Below are positions 41,622 through 51,770 of a DNA stretch of 64,000 nucleotides, one piece after another. Where the stretch lies: contig JAJJOY010000010.1 of assembly GCA_021029595.1 (NCBI GenBank), forward strand, positions 1 through 64,000. Reading direction: 5' to 3'. Numbering within the stretch: position 1 is the stretch's first letter; every line of letters begins with the position of its first letter. This DNA comes from Hominenteromicrobium mulieris (GTDB taxonomy: Bacteria > Bacillota > Clostridia > Oscillospirales > Acutalibacteraceae). Under the pieces are notes generated by a model. The model did no database searches, was not told the origin of the DNA, and saw only the letters and a program-made list of their open reading frames with translations. The translations under genes were made by a program, and so were the position numbers.

Positions 41622-42566
41622 ATGATCTCAACACCGATTTGTGACATGCTTGGCATTCGCTACCCGATCTTTCAGGGCGGCATGGCTTGGATCTCGGACG
41701 GCAAATTAGCGGGCGCCGTTTCCGAAGCGGGCGGCCTTGGCATTATTTCCGCTATGAACGCAAACGCAGAGTACCTGCGCGAGCAGATTAAAATTGCAAG
41801 AGAACTGACCGATAAGCCCTTTGGTGTGAACATCATGCTGATGAGCCCGTTCGCGGACGAGGTGGCAAAGGTGGTCGCGGAGGAAAAAGTGGCGGTCGTA
41901 ACGACCGGCGCGGGTAACCCCTCCAAATATATGAAAGACTGGCTTGCGGCCGGCATTAAGGTTATCCCGGTCGTGGCATCCGTCAGCATGGCACGTCTGA
42001 TGCAGCGCGTGGGCGCCTGTGCGGTCATTGCGGAGGGCGGCGAAAGCGGCGGCCATATCGGCGAAACGACCACCATGGCGCTTGTGCCGCAGGTGACGAG
42101 CGCAGTGACGATTCCGGTCATCGCGGCGGGCGGCATCGGCGACGGCCGCGGCGTGGCGGCTGCATTCATGCTGGGTGCTGTGGGCGTGCAGCTCGGCACG
42201 CGCTTCCTGGTTGCAAAGGAGTGCGGCGTGCACCAGAACTACAAAAACAAGGTTTTAAAGGCCAATGATATTGCGACGATGTCTACCGGCAAGCGTCTCG
42301 GTCACCCGGTGCGCAGCATCAAGAACCCATACACAAAGGAATATTTTAAGCTTGAGTACAGCAATATTTCCGACGAGGAGCTTGAAGCGTACGGCAGAGG
42401 CTCTCTGTACCGTGCGGCCGTGGAGGGCGACGAAAAGACCGGCTGCTTCCTTGCGGGCCAGATCGCCGGCATGGTGAACAAAGAGCAGACCGCAAAGGAG
42501 ATCATCGAAGAGATCTTCACGCAGGCGGAAGACGTGCTGAAGGGGGCGACCAAATGGGTAAAGTAG
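41622..42566 (+). CDS. fabK: Enoyl-ACP reductase II (FMN type)
   Basis: 314 residues. A TIM barrel of the nitronate-monooxygenase superfamily starting PICDMLGIRYPIFQGGMAWIS. The FMN and active-site region has VIAEGGESGGHIG and VIAAGGIGDGRGVAAAFMLGAVGVQLGTRF. FabK performs the last reduction of each elongation cycle and replaces triclosan-sensitive FabI. Synteny with the streptococcal cluster supports FabK rather than a nitronate monooxygenase. Its end overlaps fabD by 13 bases. Confidence 0.94.
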   Translation: MISTPICDMLGIRYPIFQGGMAWISDGKLAGAVSEAGGLGIISAMNANAEYLREQIKIARELTDKPFGVNIMLMSPFADEVAKVVAEEKVAVVTTGAGNPSKYMKDWLAAGIKVIPVVASVSMARLMQRVGACAVIAEGGESGGHIGETTTMALVPQVTSAVTIPVIAAGGIGDGRGVAAAFMLGAVGVQLGTRFLVAKECGVHQNYKNKVLKANDIATMSTGKRLGHPVRSIKNPYTKEYFKLEYSNISDEELEAYGRGSLYRAAVEGDEKTGCFLAGQIAGMVNKEQTAKEIIEEIFTQAEDVLKGATKWVK

Positions 42567-43486
42567 CCTTTGTTTTCTCCGGTCAGGGCGCACAGTACAG
42601 CGGCATGGGCAAGTCCCTTTACGAGCACAGCGCGGCGGCGAAGAACGTGTTTGACACGGCGGAGAGCATCCGCCCCGGCACGAAGAACCAGTGCTTCTCC
42701 GGCACCTTGGAGGAGATCAGCATCACGAAAAACACGCAGCCGTGCCTGTTCTGCGTTGACCTTGCGGCGGCGGAAGCGCTGCGTGAAGCGGGCATCACGC
42801 CCGACATGACGGCGGGCTTCTCGCTCGGCGAAGTGGCGGCGGTGACGTTTGCGGGCATCTTTACAACGGAAGAGGGCTTCTCGCTCGTCACAAAGCGCGG
42901 CGAAGCGATGCAGGCGGCAGCCGAGCAGGCAGACAGCGCCATGGCGGCGGTTTTGAAGCTGCCGAACGAAAAGGTTGAGGAGCTGTGCCGCATGCATCAG
43001 AGCGTGTTCCCGGTAAACTACAACTGCCCGGGTCAGCTCGTCGTGGCGGGTCTGAAAACGACTTTGCCGGATTTCCTTTCCGACGTTGCCGCAAACGGCG
43101 GCAGAGCCGTACCGCTGAATGTGAGCGGCGGCTTCCATTCTCCGTTTATGGAGAGCGCTTCTGCGCGTCTGCACGACGTTTTGGAGACGATGGACGTGAA
43201 GGAGCCGACCGTGCCGGTCTACGCGAACTACACGGCGGAGCCGTACACGAAAGAAACGGCAAAAGAACTGCTGACACAGCAGGTGGCGCACCCGGTGCGC
43301 TGGCAGCAGACCGTTGAAAAAATGATTGAGGCGGGCGTGGATACGTTTGTTGAAGTGGGCGCAGGCAAAACGCTGTGCGGCCTCATCAAAAAGACGAGCC
43401 GCGCGGTGAAGGTATATAACGTGGAAGACGCGGAGACGCTTTCGGCAGCGGTGCAGGCGATCCGTGCAGAAGGAGAAAACGCATGA
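42554..43486 (+). CDS. fabD: Malonyl-CoA:ACP transacylase
   Basis: 310 residues, full length. [10 protein letters not shown] near the front, the active-site serine in [10 protein letters not shown] (near 92; GHSLGE is usual, so the His before Ser is Phe here), the catalytic His in GGFHSPFM (near 198) and [13 protein letters not shown] near the end. It transfers the malonyl group from CoA to ACP. It overlaps fabK at the front and fabG (4 bp) at the back, showing tight translational coupling. Confidence 0.94.
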   Translation: MGKVAFVFSGQGAQYSGMGKSLYEHSAAAKNVFDTAESIRPGTKNQCFSGTLEEISITKNTQPCLFCVDLAAAEALREAGITPDMTAGFSLGEVAAVTFAGIFTTEEGFSLVTKRGEAMQAAAEQADSAMAAVLKLPNEKVEELCRMHQSVFPVNYNCPGQLVVAGLKTTLPDFLSDVAANGGRAVPLNVSGGFHSPFMESASARLHDVLETMDVKEPTVPVYANYTAEPYTKETAKELLTQQVAHPVRWQQTVEKMIEAGVDTFVEVGAGKTLCGLIKKTSRAVKVYNVEDAETLSAAVQAIRAEGENA

Positions 43487-44220
43487 GCTTAAACGGCAAA
43501 ACGGCGCTCGTTACGGGCGCATCCAGAGGCATCGGCCGCGCCATTGCGCTGCGCCTTGCCGAAGACGGCGCGAATGTGGCGGTCATCTACGCAGGCAGCG
43601 CCGATAAGGCCGAAGCTGTTGTGAACGAAATCACGGCGCTTGGCGTAAACGCAAAAGCATACCGGTGCAACGTGGCGGATTCCGCCGCGGTGAACGAAAC
43701 CGTGAAAGCGGTGACGAACGACCTCGGCAAGATTGATATTCTCGTCAACAACGCGGGCATCACACGCGACGGCCTGATGCTGCGCATGAAGGACGAGGAT
43801 TTTGATGCGGTGCTCGACACGAATTTGAAGGGCGCGTTCAACATGATTCGCGCGTGCTATTCCGGCTTCATCCACAAGAAAAGCGGCAGAATCATCAACA
43901 TTTCCTCTGTTTCCGGCATTATGGGCAACGCAGGGCAGGCGAATTATTCCGCTTCAAAGGCGGGCGTCATCGGCCTGACGAAATCCGTGGCGCGCGAACT
44001 CGCTTCCCGCGGCATCACCTGCAACGCAGTGGCGCCGGGCTTTATCCAGACGGACATGACAGAAAATCTCGGCGACAACAACCCGCTTTTAAACAGCATC
44101 CCGCTGGGCAGAATGGGCAAGCCGGAGGATATTGCGGCGGCAGTGGCGTTTTTGGCTTCCGACAGCGCGGCGTACATTACGGGCGAAGTGCTGAAGGTAG
44201 ACGGCGGTTTGGCTATTTAA
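43483..44220 (+). CDS. fabG: 3-oxoacyl-ACP reductase
   Basis: 245 residues. Short-chain dehydrogenase: NADP-binding [16 protein letters not shown] (near 11-26), NNAGITRDG (near 86), catalytic Ser in [13 protein letters not shown] (near 138) and the Y-x3-K pair in ANYSASKAG (near 151-155). It reduces 3-ketoacyl-ACP in the elongation cycle. It starts inside the fabD stop codon (ATGA). A 128-bp gap, probably holding only spacer sequence, separates it from fabF. Confidence 0.95.
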   Translation: MSLNGKTALVTGASRGIGRAIALRLAEDGANVAVIYAGSADKAEAVVNEITALGVNAKAYRCNVADSAAVNETVKAVTNDLGKIDILVNNAGITRDGLMLRMKDEDFDAVLDTNLKGAFNMIRACYSGFIHKKSGRIINISSVSGIMGNAGQANYSASKAGVIGLTKSVARELASRGITCNAVAPGFIQTDMTENLGDNNPLLNSIPLGRMGKPEDIAAAVAFLASDSAAYITGEVLKVDGGLAI

Positions 44221-44348
44221 AACCTGTGAACTTTGAGATTTTACGGGCTTGAAAAAGTTCTTATTGATTAAGTTTTCAACGTAAAAAGATAAATCGGTTC
44301 AAAACTTTCAAGAGAAAGGAGTGCTTCCGTTTCGGAAGCCTGAAAAAT

Positions 44349-45584
44349 ATGGAAAGAAGAGTAGTTATCACGGGTCTCGGCGCAGTTACCCCGATCGGCA
44401 ACGATGTGGATACGTTCTGGGAAAACCTGAAAGCCGGCAAGTGCGGCATCACGAAAATCACGAAGTTTGACTCCACGGACTTTAAAGCGCATGTGGCGGC
44501 GGAGGTCAAGGATTTTGACCCGCTGCTGTACATGGATAAGGGCGAAGTGCGCAAGAACGACCCGTTCTCTCAGTTTGCCATCGCGGCGGCAACGCAGGCG
44601 GTGAACGACAGCGAGATCATGGGCAAGATCGACCCGGAGCGCTTCGGCGTGTATTTCGGTTCCGGTATCGGCGGCATCCAGACGTTCTCCAATCAGATGA
44701 CGGCGCTGAACGAAAAGGGCCCGCGCCGCGTTTCCGCGTACTTTATCCCGATGCTCATTGCGAATATCGCAGGCGGCAACATCGCTATTAAGTTCAACGC
44801 GCAGGGCTCCTGCCTGCCGATCACCACGGCGTGCGCGACGAGCAACAACGAGATCGGTGAAGCGTACCGTGCCATTAAGCACGGCTATCTCGATGCCATC
44901 ATCGCCGGCGGCGCGGAAGCAGCCATCGTCCCTGTGGGCGTGGCGGGCTTCGGCAATATGACGGCGCTGACCACCTGCCCCGACCCGGAAGACGCTTGCT
45001 GCCCGTTTGATAAGCGCAGAAGCGGCTTTGTCATGGGCGAGGGCGGCGCGGCGCTCATTCTCGAAGAATATGAGCACGCAAAGGCGCGCGGCGCGAGAAT
45101 GTACGCGGAGATCGTGGGTTACGGCGCTACGGACGACGCGCACCACATGACTGCCCCGGATCCGGAGGGCAACGGCGGCGCAAGAGCCATCCGCATGGCA
45201 TACGAAGAAGCGGGCGCGGATCTTGCAAACGAGAAAATTTACATCAACGCGCACGGCACCAGCACGCCGCTCAACGAGCGCAGTGAGACGCTGGCCATTA
45301 AAAAGGCGTTCGGCGAGCACGCATATGACGTTGTCATCAGCTCTACAAAGTCCATGACGGGCCACATGTTGGGCGCGGCCGGCGCGGTGGAGGCCATTGC
45401 TTCCGCGCTGGCGGTGAAAGAGGGCATCGTTCCGCCGACCATCAACTACAAAGAGCCGGATCCGGACTGCGACCTTGACGTCTGCCCGAACGAAGCGAGA
45501 AAGGTTGACCTTGACCTCGCCCTGTCCGTTTCCCTCGGCTTTGGCGGCCACAACGCTTGTATTGCAATTCGCAAGGTTTTGTAG
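44349..45584 (+). CDS. fabF: 3-oxoacyl-ACP synthase II
   Basis: 411 residues. Opens RRVVITGLGAVTPIGNDVDTFW. Active-site Cys in PITTACATSNNEIGEAYRAI (near 163; TACATG is usual), His in INAHGTSTPLNE (near 302) and His in STKSMTGHMLGAAGAVEAI (near 338). C-terminal SLGFGGHNACIAIRK is typical. It carries out the repeated condensation of acyl-ACP with malonyl-ACP and sets chain length and temperature response. AAAGGAG lies upstream. Confidence 0.95.
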   Translation: MERRVVITGLGAVTPIGNDVDTFWENLKAGKCGITKITKFDSTDFKAHVAAEVKDFDPLLYMDKGEVRKNDPFSQFAIAAATQAVNDSEIMGKIDPERFGVYFGSGIGGIQTFSNQMTALNEKGPRRVSAYFIPMLIANIAGGNIAIKFNAQGSCLPITTACATSNNEIGEAYRAIKHGYLDAIIAGGAEAAIVPVGVAGFGNMTALTTCPDPEDACCPFDKRRSGFVMGEGGAALILEEYEHAKARGARMYAEIVGYGATDDAHHMTAPDPEGNGGARAIRMAYEEAGADLANEKIYINAHGTSTPLNERSETLAIKKAFGEHAYDVVISSTKSMTGHMLGAAGAVEAIASALAVKEGIVPPTINYKEPDPDCDLDVCPNEARKVDLDLALSVSLGFGGHNACIAIRKVL

Positions 45585-45663
45585 TAAAATATGGGGTACG
45601 ACACCGCAGGGCATCTGCGGGAATACCCGGATAAATACCGCTTGATTCAACGGAGGGACGTTT

Positions 45664-46098
45664 GTGAATATTAAAGACATTGCGGCTTTGGCGGAGATCG
45701 TCAAGCAGAACGAGCTGACGAAGCTGGAAATAAACGGCGAAAATATCGTCATTGAGCGCGCCGCGCAGGTCGTGCAGGCGGCACCGATCCTGAACGCCGT
45801 GCAGCCCGCCGTGCCGGAGCAGATGCACACGACGGAGCCCATTGCGGAAGTGAAGGAGAAAGAGGGCGTTTATGTAAAAAGCCCTGCCGTAGGCGTATTT
45901 TACGCCGCGCCGTCTCCGGACAGCAAGCCGTTCGTCGCCGTGGGCGACACGGTGCACAAGGGTGACACGCTCTGCATCATTGAGGCCATGAAGCTGATGA
46001 ACGAGATCAACAGCGAAATGGACGGCGAGATTGCCGAGATTTGCGTCGGCAACGGGCAGGTCGTCGAATACGACCAGCCGTTGTTCCGCATTATTTAA
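45664..46098 (+). CDS. accB: Acetyl-CoA carboxylase biotin carboxyl carrier protein
   Basis: 144 residues, GTG start with CGGAGGG upstream. The N-terminal part (1-40) is the dimerisation region (MNIKDIAALAEIVKQNELTKLEI). A Pro/Ala/Val linker leads to the biotinyl domain (about 70-144), with the biotinylated lysine in IIEAMKLMNEI (near 110). It shuttles carboxybiotin between AccC and AccAD. The order accB-fabZ-accC-accD-accA matches Firmicutes fab clusters. Confidence 0.94.
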   Translation: MNIKDIAALAEIVKQNELTKLEINGENIVIERAAQVVQAAPILNAVQPAVPEQMHTTEPIAEVKEKEGVYVKSPAVGVFYAAPSPDSKPFVAVGDTVHKGDTLCIIEAMKLMNEINSEMDGEIAEICVGNGQVVEYDQPLFRII

Positions 46099-46170
46099 GA
46101 TGAAAAGCTCCCGGAGCGCCGCCAAAAAATGCGCGTCCCCGGGATTTTTCCGTGGAAAGGAATACGTTAG

Positions 46171-46587
46171 ATGAACAAGGAAGAGATCAAAAAGATCCTG
46201 CCGCACCGCGAGCCGATGCTCCTCGTAGACGAAGTGGAGCTCATTGACGGCAAAGCGTTCGGCAAGTGCCACATCCGCGGTGACGAATACTTTTTGCGGG
46301 GCCATTTTCCGGGCAACCCCATCGTGCCGGGCGTGATTCAGTGCGAAATGCTGGCGCAGAGCGCCTGCGTGCTGCTCGCAGACGGTGCATCGGAGGGCAT
46401 GACCCCGGTGTTTACGAGCCTCGATAAGGTGAAGTTCCGCGGCATGGTGAAGCCCGGTGATACGCTGGAGACCGAGTGCGAGCTCGTGCGCCAGCGCGGC
46501 ATGTTCTATTTTGCAAAGGGTACGGGCCGCGTAAACGGCAAGGTCTGCGTTTCGGCAGAGTTCTCGTTTGCGCTCGTCAAGGCGTAA
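46171..46587 (+). CDS. fabZ: 3-hydroxyacyl-ACP dehydratase
   Basis: 138 residues. Opens KILPHREPMLLVDEV. The hot-dog fold active site is GHFPGNPIVPGVIQCEMLAQ (about 47-66) with the catalytic His and Glu. It removes water from 3-hydroxyacyl-ACP to give trans-2-enoyl-ACP, the FabK substrate. No fabM or fabA isomerase is present in the cluster, so unsaturated fatty-acid synthesis would need another route. Confidence 0.95.
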   Translation: MNKEEIKKILPHREPMLLVDEVELIDGKAFGKCHIRGDEYFLRGHFPGNPIVPGVIQCEMLAQSACVLLADGASEGMTPVFTSLDKVKFRGMVKPGDTLETECELVRQRGMFYFAKGTGRVNGKVCVSAEFSFALVKA

Positions 46588-46609
46588 GCCCGGCGGAAAG
46601 GAACAGGCT

Positions 46610-47923
46610 ATGTTTACGAAACTGCTTATCGCGAACCGCGGCGAAATCGCGGTGCGCATTATTCGTGCCTGCAAGGAAATGGGCATCCGCACCGTGGCGG
46701 TGTATTCCAAGGCGGACGCGGAGTCTATCCACGTGGCGCTGGCCGATGAAGCCATCTGCATCGGCGAGGCGGCGGCGAAGGACAGCTATTTGAATCAGGA
46801 GCGCATCATCAGTGCGGCCATTGCGTCGAAAGCGCAGGCCATTCACCCCGGCTACGGCTTTTTGGCGGAAAATGCTTCGTTTGCGAAGCTGTGCAAAAAG
46901 TACGGCATCGCGTTTGTGGGCCCGTCCGGCGAACTCATCGACCGCATGGGCGATAAGGACGCCGCACGCAGACTGATGAAAGCGTCCGGCGTGCCGATTA
47001 TTCCGGGCAGCGGCATTTTGGAAAATGTCGACGAAGCAAAAAGGGCGGCAAAGGAGATCGGCTACCCCGTCATGTTAAAAGCATCGGCAGGCGGCGGCGG
47101 CAAGGGCATTCGACTTGTAAAGACCGAGGACGAGCTGGAACAGGCGTTTAAAACGGCATCAAGCGAAGCGCAGCAGGCGTTCGGTGACGGTCGCATGTAC
47201 ATGGAAAAATACATTTATCCGGCAAAACACATAGAAGTGCAGCTGCTCTGTGACGAGCAGGGGCATGTGGTGTGCCTTGGCGAGCGCGAATGCTCCATTC
47301 AGCGCAATAACCAGAAGCTGATTGAAGAATCCCCCTCGCCCGGTGTGACAAAGGAAAAGCGCGCCGAGCTGTTTGAGGCGGCGACGAAAGCGGCGAAAGC
47401 CGTGGGCTATGTGAACGCCGGTACGGTGGAATTTTTGATGGACCGCGACAAGAATTTCTATTTTATGGAAATGAACACGCGCCTTCAGGTAGAGCATCCG
47501 GTTTCGGAGCTCGTCACCGGCAAAGACATTGTAAAGTGGCAGATCCGCATTGCAGCGGGTGTAGAGCTTGACTGCACGCAGGCGGACATTAAAGTGCGCG
47601 GCGCGGCGATCGAGTGCCGCATCAACGCGGGCGGCGTGGGCAAAGTGAATTTCCTGCACATTCCGTCCGGCCCGTGGGTGCGCTTTGATACGTTCTTATA
47701 TCAGGGCTACGAGGTGCCGCCGTTTTACGATTCCATGCTCGGCAAGATGATCGTGTTTTCTTCGACAAGAGAAGAAGCGATACGCAAGATGCAGTCCGCC
47801 TTGTGCGAGCTTGTCATCGGCGGTTTGCCGAACAACATTGAAGATCAGATCGATATTATCCGCGACCCCGTTTTCCACAGCGGAGATTATTATACGGACT
47901 TCATCAAAAACCGTGAGGGCTGA
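46610..47923 (+). CDS. accC: Biotin carboxylase subunit of acetyl-CoA carboxylase
   Basis: 437 residues from the ATG at 46610 (MFTKLLIANRGEIAVRI), after GGAAAGGAA. ATP-grasp fold: the nucleotide loop KASAGGGGKGIRLV (near 158-171), HIEVQLLCDEQGHVVCLGERECSIQRNNQKLIEESPSPG (near 208-246) and MEMNTRLQVEHPVSELVTG (near 288-305, catalytic). It is slightly shorter than the usual 445-450. It carboxylates the biotin on AccB using ATP and bicarbonate. Confidence 0.95.
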   Translation: MFTKLLIANRGEIAVRIIRACKEMGIRTVAVYSKADAESIHVALADEAICIGEAAAKDSYLNQERIISAAIASKAQAIHPGYGFLAENASFAKLCKKYGIAFVGPSGELIDRMGDKDAARRLMKASGVPIIPGSGILENVDEAKRAAKEIGYPVMLKASAGGGGKGIRLVKTEDELEQAFKTASSEAQQAFGDGRMYMEKYIYPAKHIEVQLLCDEQGHVVCLGERECSIQRNNQKLIEESPSPGVTKEKRAELFEAATKAAKAVGYVNAGTVEFLMDRDKNFYFMEMNTRLQVEHPVSELVTGKDIVKWQIRIAAGVELDCTQADIKVRGAAIECRINAGGVGKVNFLHIPSGPWVRFDTFLYQGYEVPPFYDSMLGKMIVFSSTREEAIRKMQSALCELVIGGLPNNIEDQIDIIRDPVFHSGDYYTDFIKNREG

Positions 47924-47955
47924 GGAAGTTCATTTACCGAAGGGAGTAGACCGTT

Positions 47956-48867
47956 ATGAATTTGATGGGTCTGTTCCGCTCGCCCCAGAATGAGCTGGAA
48001 AAGGGCGGAAAACAACTGAAAAACCCGCAGGAGGAGCAGCACGAGATCACAATGACATGCCCGAAGTGCGGCACGCAGACCCCGGTCTCCGAGCTTTGGG
48101 ACGACCTGAACGTCTGCCGCTGCGGCCACCATTTCCGCATGACGGCACGCCAGCGCATCAGCTTTTTGGCGGACGACGATACGTTTACGGAGCTCGATGC
48201 CGACATGACGAGTCATGACATTCTGGAGTTTCCGAACTACGAAAATAAACTGAAAAGCGCGCGCCTTGCGACCCGAGAAAAGGAAGCCGTTGTCTGCGGC
48301 ACCGCAAAGGTAATGGGAGAGGACTGCGCCGTGTTCTGCATGGACCCGCATTTTATGATGGGCAGCATGGGCACGGTTGTCGGCGAGAAGATCACGCGTT
48401 TGTTTGAGTATGCCACAGAGCACCGTTTGTCTGTTATCGGCTTTACGGCGGCAGGCGGCGCCAGAATGCAGGAGGGCATTTTGTCTTTGATGCAGATGGC
48501 GAAAACGAGCGGCGCGGTACGCCTGCACAGCGATGCAGGGCTCTTTTATCTCACTGTGTTGACCGACCCCACAACGGGCGGCGTGACGGCGAGCTTTGCC
48601 ATGGACGGCGACGTCATCATGGCGGAGCCTGACGCAATGGTCGGTTTTGCCGGTGCGCGTGTCATTGAACAGACCATCCGCAAAAAGCTGCCGGAGGGCT
48701 TCCAGCGTGCGGAGTTCCTTTTGGAGCACGGCTTTATTGATCTCATCACGCCGAGAAGTCGGCAGCGTGAAGTGATCGCGCGGCTCCTGCGTCTGCACAA
48801 CGAGGGCAAACAGGATGCCTGCGTACAGCAGGCGGATGCAGGTGAGACAAAGGAGGCTGAAGCATAA
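47956..48867 (+). CDS. accD: Acetyl-CoA carboxylase carboxyltransferase subunit beta
   Basis: 303 residues. The four-cysteine zinc ribbon appears as CPKCGTQTP and [15 protein letters not shown] (residues about 35-65). The carboxyltransferase domain contains [29 protein letters not shown] and [37 protein letters not shown]-terminal Gln/Glu/Ala tail is present. It forms the carboxyltransferase with AccA, transferring the carboxyl group to acetyl-CoA. Its stop overlaps the accA start. Confidence 0.95.
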   Translation: MNLMGLFRSPQNELEKGGKQLKNPQEEQHEITMTCPKCGTQTPVSELWDDLNVCRCGHHFRMTARQRISFLADDDTFTELDADMTSHDILEFPNYENKLKSARLATREKEAVVCGTAKVMGEDCAVFCMDPHFMMGSMGTVVGEKITRLFEYATEHRLSVIGFTAAGGARMQEGILSLMQMAKTSGAVRLHSDAGLFYLTVLTDPTTGGVTASFAMDGDVIMAEPDAMVGFAGARVIEQTIRKKLPEGFQRAEFLLEHGFIDLITPRSRQREVIARLLRLHNEGKQDACVQQADAGETKEAEA

Positions 48868-49637
48868 TGGCAACGGCATACGAAAAGGTTCAGCTTGCTC
48901 GCGGCAAGGGACGCCCGAGCGGCCTCAGCTTCATTCAGAATATTTTCCCGGATTTCATTGAGCTGCACGGCGACCGCCGTTTTGCGGATGACCCCGCGGT
49001 CATCGGCGGCATCGCGACGCTCGGCGGCCGCGCGGTGACGGTCATCGCCATCGAAAAGGGCGCAGACACAAAGGATAAGGTCTACCGCAACTTCGGTTCG
49101 CCGAACCCGGAGGGCTACCGAAAGGCGCTGCGCCTGATGAAGCAGGCAGAGAAATTCCATCGCCCGGTGATTTGCTTTGTGGATACCTCCGGCGCGTTCT
49201 GCGGCATCGGCGCAGAGGAGCGCGGGCAGGGACAGGCTATTGCCGAAAACCTTGTGGAAATGATCGGGCTGAAAACGCCGGTCATCTCGATTTTGGTCGG
49301 TGAAGGCGGCAGCGGCGGCGCACTTGCGCTGGCGGTTGCGGACCGCGTGTGGATTTTGGAGAACGCCGTGTATTCCGTCGTTTCCCCGGAGGGCTGCGCG
49401 AGCATTCTCTGGAAAGATGCAAAGAAAGCGAAGGAAGCCGCAGAGTGTCTGCATCTTACCGCGCAGGACATGGAAAAGCTTGGCGTTGTGGAACGCGTCA
49501 TCAGTGAATCCGGCAAAACGAAGGCGGAGCTTTTCAGCCGAGTGAAAGAGATGCTTGCCGTGCAGACGGACGAGCTGTGCAAAAAAGACACCGAGACGCT
49601 TTTAAAAGAGCGGTATGAGCGGTTTAGAAAGTACTGA
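48867..49637 (+). CDS. accA: Acetyl-CoA carboxylase carboxyltransferase subunit alpha
   Basis: 256 residues, the short form that lacks the N-terminal extension of the E. coli protein. Conserved blocks: [68 protein letters not shown] and [43 protein letters not shown]. It is the last gene of the operon and is followed by a strong terminator. Confidence 0.95.
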   Translation: MATAYEKVQLARGKGRPSGLSFIQNIFPDFIELHGDRRFADDPAVIGGIATLGGRAVTVIAIEKGADTKDKVYRNFGSPNPEGYRKALRLMKQAEKFHRPVICFVDTSGAFCGIGAEERGQGQAIAENLVEMIGLKTPVISILVGEGGSGGALALAVADRVWILENAVYSVVSPEGCASILWKDAKKAKEAAECLHLTAQDMEKLGVVERVISESGKTKAELFSRVKEMLAVQTDELCKKDTETLLKERYERFRKY

Positions 49638-49644
49638 GATAAGC

Positions 49645-49686
49645 AAAGGCGGATGAAAACGGTTAAGCGTTTTCATCCGCCTTTTT
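49645..49686 (+). terminator. Terminator of the fab-acc operon
   Basis: A 17-bp perfect stem AAAGGCGGATGAAAACG / CGTTTTCATCCGCCTTT (49645-49684) with a 6-nt loop and T-run. Confidence 0.92.
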
Positions 49687-49698
49687 GAATAATAAAAT

Positions 49699-49921
49699 AG
49701 GCGGTCCGGAAAGACCGCCTATTCGGGAGACTCCCTAATTGGGTCTCCCACGGACGGAACGTCCACTGAAAGTTTCATAACAATGCGAAGCATTGTTTTC
49801 TCCCAATCCTGATTTGTTGGTAGGCAAAAAGTATTTCGCCGTTTTTTGCGAATGGCGACTTAGGGCGCTGCCCTAAGAACCCGCAAGTTTTCTGAAGAAA
49901 ACTTGACTAAAGACTTTTAAC
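49699..49921 (+). repeat. Modular multi-hairpin intergenic repeat, copy D
   Basis: Modules: AGGCGGTCCGGAAAGACCGCCT (49699-49720), GGGAGACTCCCTAATTGGGTCTCCC (49725-49749), an altered centre with AACAATGCGAAGCATTGTT (49780-49798), GGCAAAAAGTATTTCGCC (49823-49840), TTAGGGCGCTGCCCTAA (49860-49876), and AAGTTTTCTGAAGAAAACTT (49885-49904), then GACTAAAGACTTTTAAC. It lies between convergent operons. Confidence 0.85.
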
Positions 49922-49937
49922 CACGGTTGCCGTCAGC

Positions 49938-51746
49938 TCATTCCCCAAACACATGCTTCACGTTTTCCTGCTCGAACTGTTTGTTGTAGAGATCGGCGTA
50001 GTAGCCTTTGTTTTGAAGCAGCTCTTCGTGCGTACCCTGCTCGATAATCTTGCCTGCGCGGACGACCAAAATAAGGTCGGCATGGCGGATGGTCGAGAGG
50101 CGGTGCGCAATGAGGAACGAGGTTCGGTTTTCAAGCAGCGTCGAAATGGCGTGCTGAATGAGCTCCTCGGTTTTGGTATCGATGGACGCGGTGGCTTCGT
50201 CTAAGACGAAGATGCGCGGGTCGGCCAGCACGGCTCTTGCAAACGAGATGAGCTGCTTTTCGCCGGTGGACAGCTGGTCGCCGCCCTCGCCGACGTCGCT
50301 GTCGTAGCCGTTTTCCATGTGCATGATGGCGTCATGTGCACTGACGAGCTTTGCAGCGGCCTCAATCTCCTCGTCCGTCGCGTCTAAGCGGCCGTAGCGG
50401 ATATTATCGCGCACGCTGCCGGAAAAGAGGTGCGGCGTTTGCAGCACGTAGCCGATGCTGGAGTGCAGCCACAGCATGGAGCGCTCGCGATAATCCTTGC
50501 CGTCAATGAGGATGCGGCCCTCAGTAGGCTCAAAGAAGCGGCAGGCAAGGTTGACAAGCGTGCTTTTGCCCGCGCCCGTTTCGCCGACAATGGCGACCGT
50601 GGTGCCGGCGGGAATATCGAGCGAAAAATGTTCTAAGACGTTTTCTACGCCGTCCGGGTAGCGGAATGTCACGTCGTCAAACGTGATGTGACCCTGAATC
50701 GGCTCCCAGTTTTCTCTTTTCGGGTCGAATGCGGTGCCGTATTTTTCAATGACTTCAGGCGTATCTTTGATGAGCGGCTCGCGCTCCAAAAGGGCGGAGA
50801 CACGCTCAATGTTGACCTGCGTGGAAATAAAATTCGAGATGGTGCGCGCAAGCTGCTGTACCGGGTCGGCAATAATCAAAGCATAGTTGATGAACACGGT
50901 CATTTCGCCGACGGTGATGTCGCCGAACAGCACCATGTTGCCGCCCTGATTCAGGACCATCGCAACGCCGATGGCGGTCAGAAAGCTGATGATCGGAATA
51001 TACACGGCATTTAACCGCACGGCGCGGATCGTTGTGGAGCGCATGTCCTCCGCGACTTTTTCGAACGCTTTGTCGTTCTTTTCTTCGATGACGAGCGTTT
51101 TGGATGTTTTTGCGCCGGAGATGCCTTCGTTATAATGACGGGTGACCTCGGCATTGATGGCGCGCACGCGGCGGTTCACTGCCAAAATTTTCTTCTGGAA
51201 CACGACCGTGATGACGGCGATGATCGGGATAATCGCGATGAGGATGAGTGCGAGCTTCCAGTTGACGAACAGCATGATGACAACGCAGCCGAGCACGTAC
51301 ATGGAGCTCCAGAAAATATCCACAAGGCTCCATGCCAAAACCGTGCCGATCTTGCCGGTATCGCTCATTAAACGCGCCATAATGGTGCCGACGGGCGTTG
51401 TGTTGTAGTAGGAAAAGTCGAGCGTCTGCAAATGGTCGAAAAGCTTGCGCTTTAAGTCGCGGCCTAAGTACATTTCAACCTTTAAGGCGTAGATTGCCAT
51501 TAAAATGGTTGTAATGGTCTGCACGACGACCATGGAAAGGTAAACGGCCGTGAAGGGAATGAGGCCTTCCGTCGTGCGCGGCTCGATGAAATTATCCACG
51601 GCGTAGCCGGAAAAAAGCGGCTGCACCATGTCAAAACAGGCGCCGAGGATCATCAGTGCGATGATTAAAATCATCTGCCACTTATACGGGGCAAGGAACG
51701 GAAGCAGCTTTGCCCACGTTTGTAAGGATTTGTTTTTGATTTTCAT
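49938..51746 (-). CDS. Heterodimeric ABC exporter, subunit with catalytic glutamate (BmrD/YheH-like)
   Basis: 602 residues. Six membrane helices (about 15-320) followed by an ATPase domain. Walker A is GETGAGKST, the Q-loop YVLQTPHLFSGSVRDNIRYG, Walker B IFVLDEATASID with the catalytic Glu, and the H-loop IAHRLST. The signature is degenerate (LSTGEKQ instead of LSGGQ). This complements the partner, whose Walker B has Asp but whose signature is standard, so the pair would have one competent and one degenerate ATP site as in BmrCD, LmrCD and TM287/288. It exports hydrophobic drugs or lipids. Confidence 0.9.
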   Translation of the reverse strand: MKIKNKSLQTWAKLLPFLAPYKWQMILIIALMILGACFDMVQPLFSGYAVDNFIEPRTTEGLIPFTAVYLSMVVVQTITTILMAIYALKVEMYLGRDLKRKLFDHLQTLDFSYYNTTPVGTIMARLMSDTGKIGTVLAWSLVDIFWSSMYVLGCVVIMLFVNWKLALILIAIIPIIAVITVVFQKKILAVNRRVRAINAEVTRHYNEGISGAKTSKTLVIEEKNDKAFEKVAEDMRSTTIRAVRLNAVYIPIISFLTAIGVAMVLNQGGNMVLFGDITVGEMTVFINYALIIADPVQQLARTISNFISTQVNIERVSALLEREPLIKDTPEVIEKYGTAFDPKRENWEPIQGHITFDDVTFRYPDGVENVLEHFSLDIPAGTTVAIVGETGAGKSTLVNLACRFFEPTEGRILIDGKDYRERSMLWLHSSIGYVLQTPHLFSGSVRDNIRYGRLDATDEEIEAAAKLVSAHDAIMHMENGYDSDVGEGGDQLSTGEKQLISFARAVLADPRIFVLDEATASIDTKTEELIQHAISTLLENRTSFLIAHRLSTIRHADLILVVRAGKIIEQGTHEELLQNKGYYADLYNKQFEQENVKHVFGE

Positions 51747-51770
51747 ATCGGTAAATACCCCGTGCGCGGC

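Noticed and set aside
44268-45842. 524-codon minus-strand open frame, and a 439-codon one at 45442-46761
   Set aside because: Both are antisense shadows of fabF, accB and fabZ. The composition is Arg/His/Val-rich without any family signature.
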